NCBI GenBank assembly: GCA_023418925.1
Contig: JAEZYS010000018.1
Location: 1 to 64,000, forward strand
From: Bacillota bacterium
GTDB lineage: Bacteria > Bacillota > Clostridia > Oscillospirales > Ruminococcaceae
Direction: 5' to 3'
DNA: 64,000 bases
Shown here: piece by piece, positions 53,367 through 62,831 of the stretch
How positions within the stretch are numbered: position 1 is the stretch's first letter
Layout: every line of letters begins with the position of its first letter
Position numbers and translations under genes: made by a program
The notes under the pieces: generated by a model
The model's input: the letters and a program-made list of their open reading frames with translations, nothing else
The model's database searches: none
Told to the model about the DNA's origin: nothing

Positions 53367-54803
53367 ATGTCAGGATACAACAGCTATGAATCCCCTTTCT
53401 GCACCAGATATGCCAGTAAGGAAATGCAGTTCATCTTCTCTGCTGATAAAAAATTTACAACATGGAGAAAGCTCTGGGTTGCACTTGCAAGAGCAGAAAT
53501 GAAGCTTGGTCTGCCTATAACTGAAAGTCAGGTCAAAGAGCTTGAAGAAAACATTGAAAATATAGACTATGATGTTGCTGCTGAAAGAGAAAAGCAGGTT
53601 CGTCACGACGTTATGGCTCATGTATATACCTATGGAAAAGCATGCCCTAATGCAAAGGGTATTATCCACCTCGGAGCAACATCATGCTATGTCGGCGACA
53701 ACACAGATGTAATTATAATGAGAGATGCAATGAAGGTAGTAAGAAGAAAGCTTATCAACGTTATTGCACAGCTTGCTGATTTTGCTGAAAAGTATAAGGC
53801 TATGCCTTGTCTTGCATATACACATCTTCAGCCTGCACAGCTTACAACTGTTGGCAAAAGAGCAACACTCTGGATGAATGAACTGCTCATGGATCTTGAA
53901 GAACTTGATTTCAGAATTGCTTCCCTCAAACTTCTCGGTTCAAAAGGTACAACAGGCACACAGGCTTCATTCGTTGAGCTCTTCGACGGTGATAATGAAA
54001 AGATAAAGAAGCTTGAAAAGATGATTGCTGATGAAATGGGATTTGACGGCGTTGTTCCTGTTTCAGGTCAGACCTATTCAAGAAAGGTTGACTCATATAT
54101 AGTATCTGTTCTTAGCGGAATCGCACAGTCAGCTATGAAGTTTGCTAACGACCTCCGTATCCTCCAGAACTTTAAGGAGATGGAAGAGCCATTTGAAAAG
54201 AATCAGATTGGTTCATCTGCTATGCCTTACAAGAGAAACCCTATGAGAAGTGAAAGAATTACTGCACTTGCACGTTATGTAATGATTGACACACTTAACC
54301 CAGCATTTACAGCAGGTACACAGTGGTTTGAAAGAACACTTGATGACTCTGCTAACAAGAGAATTGCTGTTGCAGAAGGCTTCCTAGCTGTTGACGCTAT
54401 CCTTAATATTATGTTGAACGTTACATCTGAACTTGTTGTTTATCCAAAGGTTGTCCGTCAGAGAGTAATGAAGGAACTTCCTTTCATGGCTTCTGAAAAC
54501 ATTATGATGAATGCTGTAAAGAAGGGCGGAGATCGTCAGGAACTCCACGAAAAGCTCAGAGAATATGCTATGCAGGCAGGAAAGAAAGTCAAGGAAGAAG
54601 GCCTTGAAAATGACCTTATTGAAAGAGTGCTTGCAGACCCTGACTTCAAGATTACAGCTGAAGAAATGGACGCTATCCTCAAGCCTGAAAGCTTCACAGG
54701 AAGAAGTGAACAGCAAGTTAATGAGTTCCTTGCTGAATGTATCAAGCCTATACTTGACAGCAATAGGGATATTCTTAACGAAACAGCAGAACTTACGGTT
54801 TGA
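53367..54803 (+). CDS. purB: Adenylosuccinate lyase
   Basis: The 478-residue enzyme acts twice in purine synthesis, splitting SAICAR and adenylosuccinate with release of fumarate. The superfamily signature GSSAMPYKRNPMRSE lies at about residue 292. HDVMAHV and GATSCYVGDN blocks near residues 75-110 carry catalytic residues. AAGGAG lies 9 bases before the ATG. It is monocistronic, with its own promoter and terminator. The length fits the animal-like clade found in many clostridia. Confidence 0.94.
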   Translation: MSGYNSYESPFCTRYASKEMQFIFSADKKFTTWRKLWVALARAEMKLGLPITESQVKELEENIENIDYDVAAEREKQVRHDVMAHVYTYGKACPNAKGIIHLGATSCYVGDNTDVIIMRDAMKVVRRKLINVIAQLADFAEKYKAMPCLAYTHLQPAQLTTVGKRATLWMNELLMDLEELDFRIASLKLLGSKGTTGTQASFVELFDGDNEKIKKLEKMIADEMGFDGVVPVSGQTYSRKVDSYIVSVLSGIAQSAMKFANDLRILQNFKEMEEPFEKNQIGSSAMPYKRNPMRSERITALARYVMIDTLNPAFTAGTQWFERTLDDSANKRIAVAEGFLAVDAILNIMLNVTSELVVYPKVVRQRVMKELPFMASENIMMNAVKKGGDRQELHEKLREYAMQAGKKVKEEGLENDLIERVLADPDFKITAEEMDAILKPESFTGRSEQQVNEFLAECIKPILDSNRDILNETAELTV

Positions 54804-54812
54804 TTATATAAA

Positions 54813-54849
54813 AAAATGCTGTCAGCAAGCTTATTGCCGACAGCATTTT
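54813..54849. terminator. Bidirectional terminator between purB and lipoprotein gene
   Basis: AAAATGCTGTC/GACAGCATTTT stem with T runs on either strand, serving purB (plus) and the minus-strand lipoprotein gene. Confidence 0.8.
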
Positions 54850-54857
54850 CCTATATA

Positions 54858-55346
54858 TTATTCTACTAAAATGAAATCTCCGTCCTTACCAAAGCCGGTT
54901 ATTGTGTTCTCATCTTTTAAAATAAACCAATAAGGTGACATCTTTCCATCCGAGTAGTTTTCTTCTTTGGCAAGTACTGTTTCATCAGTAAGACCATGCA
55001 AGGTTCTTACAAAGTATGGTTTAACACCAGTCCATCCTGCAACCCATTCCTCTTTAAATTTTATATCAGATTCTGTTTCGTTGCCTTCGTACCATGATGG
55101 CTGCCATGAATCAAACACTGCGGATAAGTCTACATCACAAAATTCAAAAGTAGTTTCAGTAACATTGATATAATAAGAACTTGTATCTCCATTTAAGTAA
55201 TATCTTCCCGTTTTCATTACAGGCTCAACAAAGTTTTCATCATGAGTGCATAATGGCGTTTCATTTTCCGTAGTATACTCTGCAGTATTGCACGAACAAA
55301 GGAAAAGCATTGAAGCAAGGCAAAAGGCAATGACTGTTGATTTCAA
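54858..55346 (-). CDS. Hypothetical lipoprotein
   Basis: The 162-residue protein has a signal peptide (residues 2-18) ending in the lipobox LFLCSC. A small beta-rich domain follows, rich in Tyr, Trp and acidic residues (GRYYLNGDTSSYYINVTETTFEF), ending in KDENTITGFGKDGDFILVE. I recognise no family. AGGAG is 16 bases before the ATG, rather far. It has its own promoter and stands between purB and a symporter gene. Confidence 0.65.
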   Translation of the reverse strand: MKSTVIAFCLASMLFLCSCNTAEYTTENETPLCTHDENFVEPVMKTGRYYLNGDTSSYYINVTETTFEFCDVDLSAVFDSWQPSWYEGNETESDIKFKEEWVAGWTGVKPYFVRTLHGLTDETVLAKEENYSDGKMSPYWFILKDENTITGFGKDGDFILVE

Positions 55347-55392
55347 AATAACACACGCTCCTGATTTATATTTTATTTTAACAGCTGAATAA

Positions 55393-55421
55393 AGTATAAA
55401 TCAATCAAAAGCAAAAGTCAA
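55393..55421 (-). promoter_or_regulatory. Lipoprotein gene promoter
   Basis: TTGACT and TATACT on the minus strand with a 17-base spacer, 45 bases before the ATG. Confidence 0.75.
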
Positions 55422-55572
55422 TAATTTAGAAATATATTTTACATTATTTACAACAAAATTTTAGTATATGTTCATAACCACCATATGCTTACATAATCGT
55501 CTACATTAATATAGAATATTATATTATAGTAAACATCAGACGAAAATCTGCCCTTTTATTTATGTCTCCCTG

Positions 55573-55601
55573 TTGACTTTATGTGAATATTTTGATATAA
55601 T
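55573..55601 (+). promoter_or_regulatory. Symporter gene promoter
   Basis: TTGACT and TATAAT with a 17-base spacer, giving a leader of about 70 bases. The 332-base interval 55347-55678 holds only this and the divergent lipoprotein promoter. Confidence 0.85.
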
Positions 55602-55678
55602 ATGACTGTTGCTTTAGTGCCATAAAGCATAAATGCGCATAAGCTTTAAAGTGATAAAATATTATAGGGGATAGAAAA

Positions 55679-57241
55679 ATGATTTATGCAATTCTTGTTG
55701 TTTATCTTATAATGATGATAGGCATTGGCGTATATTGCCGTAAGAAAACATCATCTGTTTCAGAGTTTGTTCTCGGCGGAAGAAGTCTAGGAGGATGGTT
55801 TACCGCTTTTGCTTATGGTACATCTTACTTTTCTGCGGTAGTATTTATCGGATATGCAGGCCAGTTCGGCTGGAACTACGGTGTATCAGCAACATGGGTT
55901 GGTATTGGTAATGCTATTCTAGGTTCAGCATTGGTATGGCTTATTCTTGGACGAAGAACACGAACAATGACAAAATCTCTTAACGTTTCTACAATGCCTG
56001 AATTCTTTGAAAAAAGATATGATTCTAAATCCCTTAAAACAGTAGCTGCAATCATAGTATTCATTTTCCTTATTCCTTATACAGCATCTGTTTATAACGG
56101 ACTTTCCCGCCTTTTTGAAATGGCATTCAATATTGACTATAAAATTTGTATCACTGCAATGGCATTGCTTACAGCAGTTTATGTAATTCTCGGCGGTTAT
56201 ATGGCTACTGCAATTACTGACTTTGTACAGGGCATTATAATGCTTGCGGGAATTGTTGCTGTTGTTATATGTGTTGTCGACGGTCAGGGCGGTTTTACAA
56301 ATTCACTTGCAGAACTTGGCAAAATTGATGTAGGCGGAAAGACAGAACAGCTTAACAGTCTCTTCGGACCTGACCCGATTAATCTTATCGGCGTAATAAT
56401 CCTTACCTCGCTCGGTACATGGGGACTTCCTCAGATGGTTCAGAAGTTCTATGCTATAAAAGATGATGCTGCAATAAAAAAGGGTACTATAATTTCAACA
56501 CTTTTTGCTGCTGTTGTTGCAGGTGGTTCGTATTTCATGGGCGGATTCGGCAGACTCTATTGTTCTGCTGACGCTGAAACAGCTACCACAACTGGACGCG
56601 CATTAATTCAGACTGCATCAAACGGGAAGCTTGCATTTGACTCGATTGTTCCAGCAATGCTTCAGGATACTCTTCCTGATGTTCTTATAGGAGTAGTTGT
56701 TGTTCTCGTTCTTTCAGCTTCAATGTCAACTCTTTCATCTCTCGTACTTACTTCAAGCTCAACACTCACAATCGACCTTATAAAGCCAAATATAAAAAAA
56801 GAAATGGATGATAAAAAGCAAGTTTTTGTTATAAGAATTCTTATAGCTGCTTTCATCATAATTTCTGTTCTTATTGCACTTAACCCTAATGCTTACATAT
56901 CAACACTTATGTCTATTTCATGGGGTGCTCTTGCAGGTGCTTTCCTTGCTCCTTTCATGTATGGTCTTTTCTCAAAGAAGATTACAAAGGCTGCAGTATG
57001 GACCAGCTTTATCACAGGCGTTGGTATTACTGTTGTTCATACTTGTATATTTAGCCTTGGATTCTTCCCAGAAGCAACAAAAGCAGCAGCTTCACTGAAA
57101 ATAAATATGGCTTCACCAATTAATGCTGGTGTTATTGCAATGGTAGCGGGACTTATAGTTGTTCCGATTGTAAGTGCATTAACTAAGGTAAAGGATCCCG
57201 AAAAAGTTGAAGAAATATTTACTTGTTACAGTAATCAATAA
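55679..57241 (+). CDS. Sodium:solute symporter (SSS family)
   Basis: The 520-residue transporter has about 13 membrane helices. SSS hallmarks are the N-terminal VSEFVLGGRSLGGWFTAFAYGTSYFSAVVFIGYAG, GGYMATAITDFVQGIIM and the SASMSTLSSLVLTSSSTL stretch, with Ser/Thr pairs that bind Na+. Helix 8 contains DLIKP nearby. The best match by eye is the PutP/PanF subgroup, but the solute cannot be assigned. Na+ coupling fits the predicted Na+-type ATP synthase. It is followed by a stem-loop and a CoA-ligase gene. Confidence 0.9.
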   Translation: MIYAILVVYLIMMIGIGVYCRKKTSSVSEFVLGGRSLGGWFTAFAYGTSYFSAVVFIGYAGQFGWNYGVSATWVGIGNAILGSALVWLILGRRTRTMTKSLNVSTMPEFFEKRYDSKSLKTVAAIIVFIFLIPYTASVYNGLSRLFEMAFNIDYKICITAMALLTAVYVILGGYMATAITDFVQGIIMLAGIVAVVICVVDGQGGFTNSLAELGKIDVGGKTEQLNSLFGPDPINLIGVIILTSLGTWGLPQMVQKFYAIKDDAAIKKGTIISTLFAAVVAGGSYFMGGFGRLYCSADAETATTTGRALIQTASNGKLAFDSIVPAMLQDTLPDVLIGVVVVLVLSASMSTLSSLVLTSSSTLTIDLIKPNIKKEMDDKKQVFVIRILIAAFIIISVLIALNPNAYISTLMSISWGALAGAFLAPFMYGLFSKKITKAAVWTSFITGVGITVVHTCIFSLGFFPEATKAAASLKINMASPINAGVIAMVAGLIVVPIVSALTKVKDPEKVEEIFTCYSNQ

Positions 57242-57251
57242 TATATGACAA

Positions 57252-57286
57252 AATTTTGCGGATAGTCTTGTACTGTCCGCAAAATT
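57252..57286 (+). terminator. Stem-loop after symporter gene
   Basis: AATTTTGCGGA/TCCGCAAAATT perfect 11-bp stem 10 bases after the stop. The U tract is lacking (GGTATATAAT), and the right arm lies within the promoter of the next gene. Confidence 0.5.
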
Positions 57287-57296
57287 GGTATATAAT
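57268..57296 (+). promoter_or_regulatory. CoA-ligase gene promoter
   Basis: TTGTAC and TATAAT with a 17-base spacer, overlapping the stem-loop above. Confidence 0.6.
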
Positions 57297-57364
57297 AATA
57301 TTAACTTTGACCGGTAACTGTTATGTTTCCAGCGTCACATAAAACATCGAAAAGGATGATTAAA

Positions 57365-58660
57365 ATGTTTTTTCAGAAAGATATCGAAACCATGCCCCGT
57401 AACAAAATTGAGGAACTTCAGCTAGAACGCTTGAAATGGCTTGTTCAGTATTGTTCGGATAATATTCCGTTCTATTCAAAAAGACTTGCAGATGCAGGTG
57501 TTACCGCTGACAAAATCAAGTCTCTTGACGATATAAAATATATTCCTTATACAACAAAAGCTGATATCAGAGATACATATCCATTTGGTCTTTTCGGACA
57601 GCCTCTAAAAAAGATTGTAAGAATCCATGCTTCATCTGGTACAACAGGTAAGCCTACAGTTGTAGGATACACAAAAAACGACCTTGAAAATTGGTCTGAC
57701 TGTATGGCAAGACTTTGCGTAGCAGTAGGCACAACTGACGAGGATATCGTTCAGGTTGCTTTTGGTTACGGTCTTTTTACTGGTGCTCTTGGCTTACATT
57801 ATGCCCTTGAAAAAATCGGATGTGCCGTTGTTCCTTCTTCAAGCGGCAATACTGAAAAGCAGATTATGCTCATGCAGGACTTCCAGACAACTGCTCTCGT
57901 AGCTACTCCTTCATACGCTCAGTACATAGGCGAAATGGCAAAGGAAATGGGCGTTATTGATAAGATTAACCTCAAGCTTGGTCTTTTTGGTTCAGAAGGC
58001 TGCACAGAAGAAATGCGTAGTCAGATTGAAAAAACTCTCAACCTTTTCGCTACTGACAACTATGGTATGTCAGAACTTATGGGACCTGGTATTTCAGGTG
58101 AGTGCCGTGAAAGAAATGGAATGCATATAAACGAGGACCACTTCCTTGCTGAAATCATTGACTCTGCAACAGGTGAGGTTCTTCCAAAGGGTTCGCAGGG
58201 TGAGCTTGTTATCACAACACTCACAAAAGAAGGTATCCCGATGCTCCGTTATAGAACAAAGGATATCTCACAGATTGACTATGAACCATGTAAGTGCGGA
58301 AGAACATTTGCCAGAATGTCCAAAATCAAGGGACGTGCTGATGATATGCTTAAAATCAGGGGCGTTAACGTATTCCCTTCACAGATTGAATCTGTTCTTA
58401 TGGGATTTGAAGAAATTGCTCCTCATTACCAGCTTGTTGTTACAAGAGTAAACTATACTGACAGGCTTGAAGTCAAGGTTGAACTTGCAGACAGCTCTCT
58501 CCTTGAAAATTATGCAAAGCTTGAAGATCTCAGAGGAAGTATTCATCATAATCTTAAAACCATTCTTGGTATTGATACAAAGGTTTCCCTTGTTGAACAT
58601 AAATCACTTGAAAGATTCCAAGGCAAGGCAAAGCGTATTGTTGACTTAAGAAACCAGTAA
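57365..58660 (+). CDS. Phenylacetate--CoA ligase family protein
   Basis: The 431-residue adenylate-forming enzyme activates an aryl or related acid to its CoA thioester. The AMP-binding P-loop ASSGTTGKPTVVGYT is at about residues 87-101. YGMSELMGPGISGEC and RTKDI follow, and the C-terminal lid has the Lys-bearing GRADDMLKIRGVNVFPSQIE. The start is set by AAGGATG, eight bases before MFFQKD. In gut anaerobes these enzymes often serve indolepyruvate or phenylacetate metabolism. No indolepyruvate oxidoreductase is nearby, so the substrate is open. Confidence 0.9.
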   Translation: MFFQKDIETMPRNKIEELQLERLKWLVQYCSDNIPFYSKRLADAGVTADKIKSLDDIKYIPYTTKADIRDTYPFGLFGQPLKKIVRIHASSGTTGKPTVVGYTKNDLENWSDCMARLCVAVGTTDEDIVQVAFGYGLFTGALGLHYALEKIGCAVVPSSSGNTEKQIMLMQDFQTTALVATPSYAQYIGEMAKEMGVIDKINLKLGLFGSEGCTEEMRSQIEKTLNLFATDNYGMSELMGPGISGECRERNGMHINEDHFLAEIIDSATGEVLPKGSQGELVITTLTKEGIPMLRYRTKDISQIDYEPCKCGRTFARMSKIKGRADDMLKIRGVNVFPSQIESVLMGFEEIAPHYQLVVTRVNYTDRLEVKVELADSSLLENYAKLEDLRGSIHHNLKTILGIDTKVSLVEHKSLERFQGKAKRIVDLRNQ

Positions 58661-58664
58661 AATC

Positions 58665-58711
58665 AAGGCTGCGAAGTAAGGAAGAGCAAACCTTCCTTTT
58701 AACGCAGCCTT
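58665..58711 (+). terminator. Terminator after CoA-ligase gene
   Basis: AAGGCTGCG/CGCAGCCTT outer stem with an inner AAGGAAG/CCTTCCTT stem, a two-tier hairpin, then TATAGTTT. The U tract is weak, so read-through to the MBL gene is possible. Confidence 0.6.
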
Positions 58712-58733
58712 TATAGTTTAAGGAGTGAAACCA

Positions 58734-59510
58734 TTGGGAAGAATCTATCCCTTGTTTTCTTCAAGTAAGGGCAATTCAATATACATAGGCAGCAAAACAA
58801 GCGGCATACTTATTGATGCAGGTGTATCATATACACGTCTTTGCAAGTCTCTTCAGCTTAACGAAATAGAACCGTCTGCCATAAGGGCTGTCTTTGTAAC
58901 TCACGAACATTCTGACCACATCGGCGGCATTAAAATACTAACAAAAAAGCTGAGAATTCCTGTCTTTGCTCAATCCTATACACTTGAAGGGCTTTATGAC
59001 AGAGAGTATATCTGCTCATGCGGCGACGAAATGAAAGGCTCAATATGTATTGGGGACATGGAAATCTCGTGCTTTAACACTCCACATGACACACAGGAAT
59101 CCTGCGGATACAAAATCTATTTTGAAGACGGCAAGTCCTGTGCTGTTTGTACTGACCTCGGACATATTACAGAAGAAGTTGAACAAGCTTTGCTTGGAAC
59201 AGATGCTGTTCTGCTTGAAGCAAACTATGATGAAAATATGCTCAGAACAGGAATATATCCTGCATATCTGAAGTCAAGAATACGTTCAAAATACGGACAT
59301 CTTTCCAATTCAGACAGTGGTGCTTTTGCAGCAAGACTTATTGAAAGCGGAACAACACGACTTATTCTAGGACATCTGTCGCAGGAGAATAATACGCCAC
59401 AGACTGCCGACAATACTGTATGCTCATGCTTGTCAGATTATAAGAGAAATTCTGATTATTTGCTTAGTATTGCTCCCGTCGAAACAAGCGGCGGATTCAT
59501 TTCATTCTGA
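58734..59510 (+). CDS. MBL-fold hydrolase, WalJ/YycJ-like
   Basis: The 258-residue metallo-beta-lactamase-fold protein has the metal motif THEHSDHIGG (about residues 61-70). Other ligands are in TPHDTQESCGY, TDLGH and LILGHLSQENN. SSSKGNSIYIGS at the N-terminus is typical of the YycJ/WalJ group, often linked to cell-wall and DNA-repair functions. I use the TTG start of GRIYP, eight bases after AAGGAG; a GTG nine bases earlier is too close to that site. rlmH follows 12 bases downstream, the order also seen near walJ in other Firmicutes. Confidence 0.88.
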   Translation: MGRIYPLFSSSKGNSIYIGSKTSGILIDAGVSYTRLCKSLQLNEIEPSAIRAVFVTHEHSDHIGGIKILTKKLRIPVFAQSYTLEGLYDREYICSCGDEMKGSICIGDMEISCFNTPHDTQESCGYKIYFEDGKSCAVCTDLGHITEEVEQALLGTDAVLLEANYDENMLRTGIYPAYLKSRIRSKYGHLSNSDSGAFAARLIESGTTRLILGHLSQENNTPQTADNTVCSCLSDYKRNSDYLLSIAPVETSGGFISF

Positions 59511-59522
59511 AAAGGATTTTAT

Positions 59523-60008
59523 ATGCTTAATGTAAATATTATAACCGTTGGAAAGCTTAAAGAGGCTTATCTGCGTGATGCCTGTAACGAATACTCCAAG
59601 CGTCTTTCAGCATTTTGCAAGCTGAATATAACTGAGCTTGCTGAAAGCAGACTTTCTGACAATCCATCACAAAAGGAAATTGAAAATGCCCTTTTAAATG
59701 AAGCAAAAACCATGACACCCCTGCTTTCAGGAAAAGACTCATTTAATATTGCTATGTGCATTGAGGGAAAACAACTTTCATCCGTTGCGTTTTCAGAAAA
59801 GATACAGCAAATAACTGTCGACGGTAAAAGCACACTTAACATTGTTATCGGCAGCTCATTCGGAATATCCGAGGAGATTAAAAAAATGTGTGCGATGAGA
59901 TTATCAATGTCTGAAATGACATTTCCTCACCAACTTGCAAGAGTAATGCTGCTTGAACAGATTTACCGTGCTTTTCAGATTTCAAACGGCGGAAAGTATC
60001 ACAAATAA
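59523..60008 (+). CDS. rlmH: 23S rRNA (pseudouridine-1915-N3)-methyltransferase
   Basis: The 161-residue SPOUT methyltransferase modifies helix 69 of 23S rRNA. The SAM-binding knot is in NIVIGSSFGISEEIKK (about 103-118). The C-terminus MTFPHQLARVMLLEQIYRAFQISNGGKYHK is diagnostic. It is co-directional with the MBL gene and probably co-transcribed. Confidence 0.97.
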   Translation: MLNVNIITVGKLKEAYLRDACNEYSKRLSAFCKLNITELAESRLSDNPSQKEIENALLNEAKTMTPLLSGKDSFNIAMCIEGKQLSSVAFSEKIQQITVDGKSTLNIVIGSSFGISEEIKKMCAMRLSMSEMTFPHQLARVMLLEQIYRAFQISNGGKYHK

Positions 60009-60041
60009 ATCGCTTAGATATAAATTGGAGATTGCATACTA

Positions 60042-60920
60042 ATGATACTTAACAACAAAGCAAAAGGAATACTATGTATTTTATCAGCAGCCTTTTTCTT
60101 TACATTGATGAATATGTTCATCCGCCTTGCAGGAGATCTTCCATCAATTGAAAAAGCTTTTTTCAGAAACTTCATTGCATTTTTCTTTGCATTTGCAATA
60201 ATTCTAAAAGATAAAATTTCTGTAAAACCACAGAAAGAAACTTTCATTTTTCTATTTCTTAGAGCAGCAACAGGCACACTCGGTGTTATCTGTAATTTCT
60301 ATGCAGTTGACCACCTAGCACTTTCTGACGCTTCAATGCTTAATAAAATGTCTCCGTTTTTTGCCCTTGTCCTATCATATTTCTTCCTGAAGGAGAAAAT
60401 CACACCTGTTCAGGCAGGTGCGGTAATTGTTGCGTTTATTGGCTGTCTGCTTGTAATAAAGCCTTCATTCAGCAATGTTGATCTGATTCCATCAATAATA
60501 GGTTTTACAGGTGGGCTTGGTGCAGGAGCAGCATATACATGTGTAAGACATCTAAGCAAAAGGGGTGTCAGGGGTCCTGTAATTGTTTTTTACTTTACAA
60601 TATTTTCTTCGCTTGTAACATTCCCGCTGATGATGTTAAATTTCAAAATGTTCACACCAATCCAGTTTTTATTCCTCATGCTTACAGGTTTTACTGCGGC
60701 TGCAGGACAGTTTTCAATTACTGCTGCATATTCATTTGCGCCTGCAAGTGAGTTATCTGTTTATGATTATTCACAGGTCATTTTCTCTGCAATTATAGGA
60801 TATTTAGTCTTCACCCAGCTTCCTGACAAATTAAGCTTCCTTGGCTATATTATAATTATTTCAATGGCTGTATTTATGTTCTTCTATAAACCTAAATCAA
60901 AACAAGAAAAAGAGACGTGA
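60042..60920 (+). CDS. DMT-superfamily transporter (two EamA domains)
   Basis: The 292-residue membrane protein has ten hydrophobic helices arranged as two EamA repeats of five (about 5-140 and 150-285). Conserved family features are FRNFIAFFFA in the first repeat, FFLKEKITPVQAGAVIVAFIGCLLVIKP closing it, and a corresponding end in repeat two. Function is export or import of metabolites; the substrate is unknown. GGAG precedes the ATG. It lies 33 bases after rlmH. Confidence 0.9.
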   Translation: MILNNKAKGILCILSAAFFFTLMNMFIRLAGDLPSIEKAFFRNFIAFFFAFAIILKDKISVKPQKETFIFLFLRAATGTLGVICNFYAVDHLALSDASMLNKMSPFFALVLSYFFLKEKITPVQAGAVIVAFIGCLLVIKPSFSNVDLIPSIIGFTGGLGAGAAYTCVRHLSKRGVRGPVIVFYFTIFSSLVTFPLMMLNFKMFTPIQFLFLMLTGFTAAAGQFSITAAYSFAPASELSVYDYSQVIFSAIIGYLVFTQLPDKLSFLGYIIIISMAVFMFFYKPKSKQEKET

Positions 60921-61019
60921 TTGGCTTATCATTTAGGAAATTGAGGATGTTCTTGTAGGTACTAGCATTCCTTATAATTATGAAAACTCAAGATTCTGAT
61001 TATTACAACATTTCTTAAT

Positions 61020-61056
61020 GCAGCCTGTGGAATATTTGTCCTCAGACTGCTTTTTT
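61020..61056 (+). terminator. Terminator after EamA transporter gene
   Basis: GCAG-c-CTG-t-GG and CC-t-CAG-a-CTGC imperfect stem followed by T6, about 100 bases after the stop. The interval 60921-61274 otherwise holds only the TerD promoter. Confidence 0.7.
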
Positions 61057-61161
61057 AAATATAAAAGTGTATTGTGTGGAAATATTTGTTTACGTGTAGT
61101 ATTTTTGAATTTATAAATACAAATTGTAAATAAATAATGTTATTTTTGGTTGTCAAAATGC

Positions 61162-61190
61162 TTGACTTTTTGCAAATGGCATGATATAAT
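61162..61190 (+). promoter_or_regulatory. TerD operon promoter
   Basis: TTGACT and TATAAT with a 17-base spacer. The leader is about 80 bases and AT-rich. Confidence 0.85.
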
Positions 61191-61274
61191 ACATGGTATA
61201 ATATATTATAACAGTTTAATATTGTTTTGATATGTTAATAAAATTTAAACTATAATATTAAGGAGTGTTTTATT

Positions 61275-61856
61275 ATGGCAATCAGTCTTCAAAAGGGTCA
61301 GAAAATCGACCTTACAAAAACAAATCCTGGTTTAACTAAAATTCTTGTTGGTCTTGGTTGGGATACAAATAAGTATGACGGCGGTGCTGATTTCGACCTC
61401 GATTCATCTGCTTTTCTTCTTGATGAAAGCGGAAAAGCTGCTTCCGAACAGGATTTCATATTCTATGGCAATCTCAGAGATGCAAGCGGAAGCGTAGTAC
61501 ATCTTGGTGATAACCTCACAGGTGCAGGCGACGGCGATGACGAGCAGATCAAGATTGACCTTTCTGCAGTTCCTGCAAACATTGCAAAGATTGACTTCAC
61601 TGTTACTATTTATGATAGTGATGCAAGAAAGCAGAACTTTGGTCAGGTATCAAATGCATTTATCAGAATCGTTGATGAAAATTCAGGAACAGAGCTTATG
61701 AGATATGATCTTGGCGAAGATTTCTCAATTGAAACAGCAGTTGTTGTTGCTGAACTTTACAGGAACGGCGCTGAATGGAAGTTCAATGCAATCGGAAGTG
61801 GCTTTAACGGTGGACTTGCTGCACTTTGCCAGAACTATGGCCTTAATGCTGGCTAA
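61275..61856 (+). CDS. TerD-family stress protein
   Basis: The 193-residue protein has a single TerD domain: LVGLGWDTN, DFDLDSSAFLLDE, HLGDNLTGAGDGDDEQIKIDL (acidic calcium-binding loop, about 76-96) and ARKQNFGQVSNAFIRI. The acidic residues of the DLD and GDGDDE loops bind Ca2+ in characterised relatives. In Firmicutes such proteins (GSP16U-like) are general-stress or tellurite/oxidative-stress proteins. It heads an operon with AIM24, a second TerD and a CitE-like gene. AAGGAG precedes the ATG. Confidence 0.93.
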   Translation: MAISLQKGQKIDLTKTNPGLTKILVGLGWDTNKYDGGADFDLDSSAFLLDESGKAASEQDFIFYGNLRDASGSVVHLGDNLTGAGDGDDEQIKIDLSAVPANIAKIDFTVTIYDSDARKQNFGQVSNAFIRIVDENSGTELMRYDLGEDFSIETAVVVAELYRNGAEWKFNAIGSGFNGGLAALCQNYGLNAG

Positions 61857-61879
61857 TACTACTCAAAGGACTGTTGAAA

Positions 61880-62710
61880 ATGAACTTTAATGCTGTCGGA
61901 ACGAGAGAAAACATCTCTGTAATTGACACAAGTGAAAACAAAACCATGCGCATTGATGTGCTTGAATATCAACGCCTCATGGGCAGCTCCAGTATGTACG
62001 CTGCGGAGCGCATGTACTATATGGAAAAGAAAAACATGAAGCCAAGACAAGTTGCAGTCTATCTCCAGAACGACTGCGTTAAGGTTGAGCCTGGAGCAAT
62101 GAGCTATTTTAAGGGCAATATTGAGATGGTTTCTGGAGTTACTCCCGGCAATCTTCTCGGAAGAATGTTCACAGGTGCAGTAACAGGTGAAGGAACAGCC
62201 CAGCCTGAATACAGAGGTACTGGAATGGTTGTACTTGAACCATCCTATAAGCATTTTATCGTAATTGAGCTTCAGCCTGGCGAGGAGATTATCACTGATA
62301 AGGGAATGTTTTATGCTGCACAGGGCTCTGTAACTGTTGCTCCTGTTGCACAGAGAAATATCTCAAGCGCACTTCTTGGCGGTGAAGGTATTTTCCAGAC
62401 TCTTTTAAAAGGCCCTGGTCTTGTAGTTCTTGAAAGTGAAGTGCCTATGTGCGAGGTTGACATAATCGAACTTGAAAATGATGTTCTCAAGGTTGACGGA
62501 AACTTTGCACTGCTCAGAACAGGAAATATTGACTTCACTGTTGAACGTTCTGCAAAATCCCTTATTGGTTCTGCTGTCAGCGGAGAAGGCCTTGTAAATG
62601 TATACAGAGGAACAGGACAGGTTTGGCTTGCCCCTGCGCTTAAGATTTACAATGCACTTTCATTTTCAGGTTACAGCACAACTTCAGTAAATATGAATAC
62701 AAGCCGCTGA
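61880..62710 (+). CDS. AIM24-family protein
   Basis: The 276-residue protein is beta-rich and matches the AIM24/TRAP-like fold. It has repeated Gly-rich strands such as GNLLGRMFTGAVTGEGTA, GTGMVVLEPSYKHF, LLGGEGIFQTLLKGPGLVVLES and a later SAVSGEGLVNVYRGTGQVWL. Bacterial members are of unknown function and often lie next to TerD genes. The start is the ATG after AAAGGA (9 bases), 23 bases after the first terD. A 9-bp hairpin follows it. Confidence 0.85.
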   Translation: MNFNAVGTRENISVIDTSENKTMRIDVLEYQRLMGSSSMYAAERMYYMEKKNMKPRQVAVYLQNDCVKVEPGAMSYFKGNIEMVSGVTPGNLLGRMFTGAVTGEGTAQPEYRGTGMVVLEPSYKHFIVIELQPGEEIITDKGMFYAAQGSVTVAPVAQRNISSALLGGEGIFQTLLKGPGLVVLESEVPMCEVDIIELENDVLKVDGNFALLRTGNIDFTVERSAKSLIGSAVSGEGLVNVYRGTGQVWLAPALKIYNALSFSGYSTTSVNMNTSR

Positions 62711-62732
62711 TGGCAAGACATTTGAAGTGATA

Positions 62733-62754
62733 GCGTGAAAATCACTTTTCACGC
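62733..62754 (+). terminator. Stem-loop between AIM24 and second terD
   Basis: GCGTGAAAA/TTTTCACGC perfect 9-bp stem with a 4-base loop, followed by CGCTATTTGTTCCC. It may be a partial terminator or mRNA processing site. Confidence 0.5.
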
Positions 62755-62831
62755 CGCTATTTGTTCCCTTTCTGCAATAGAAATTTGGCTTTTCAAAATC
62801 GGAACAACAGCTGGAAGGAATGATTATTGAT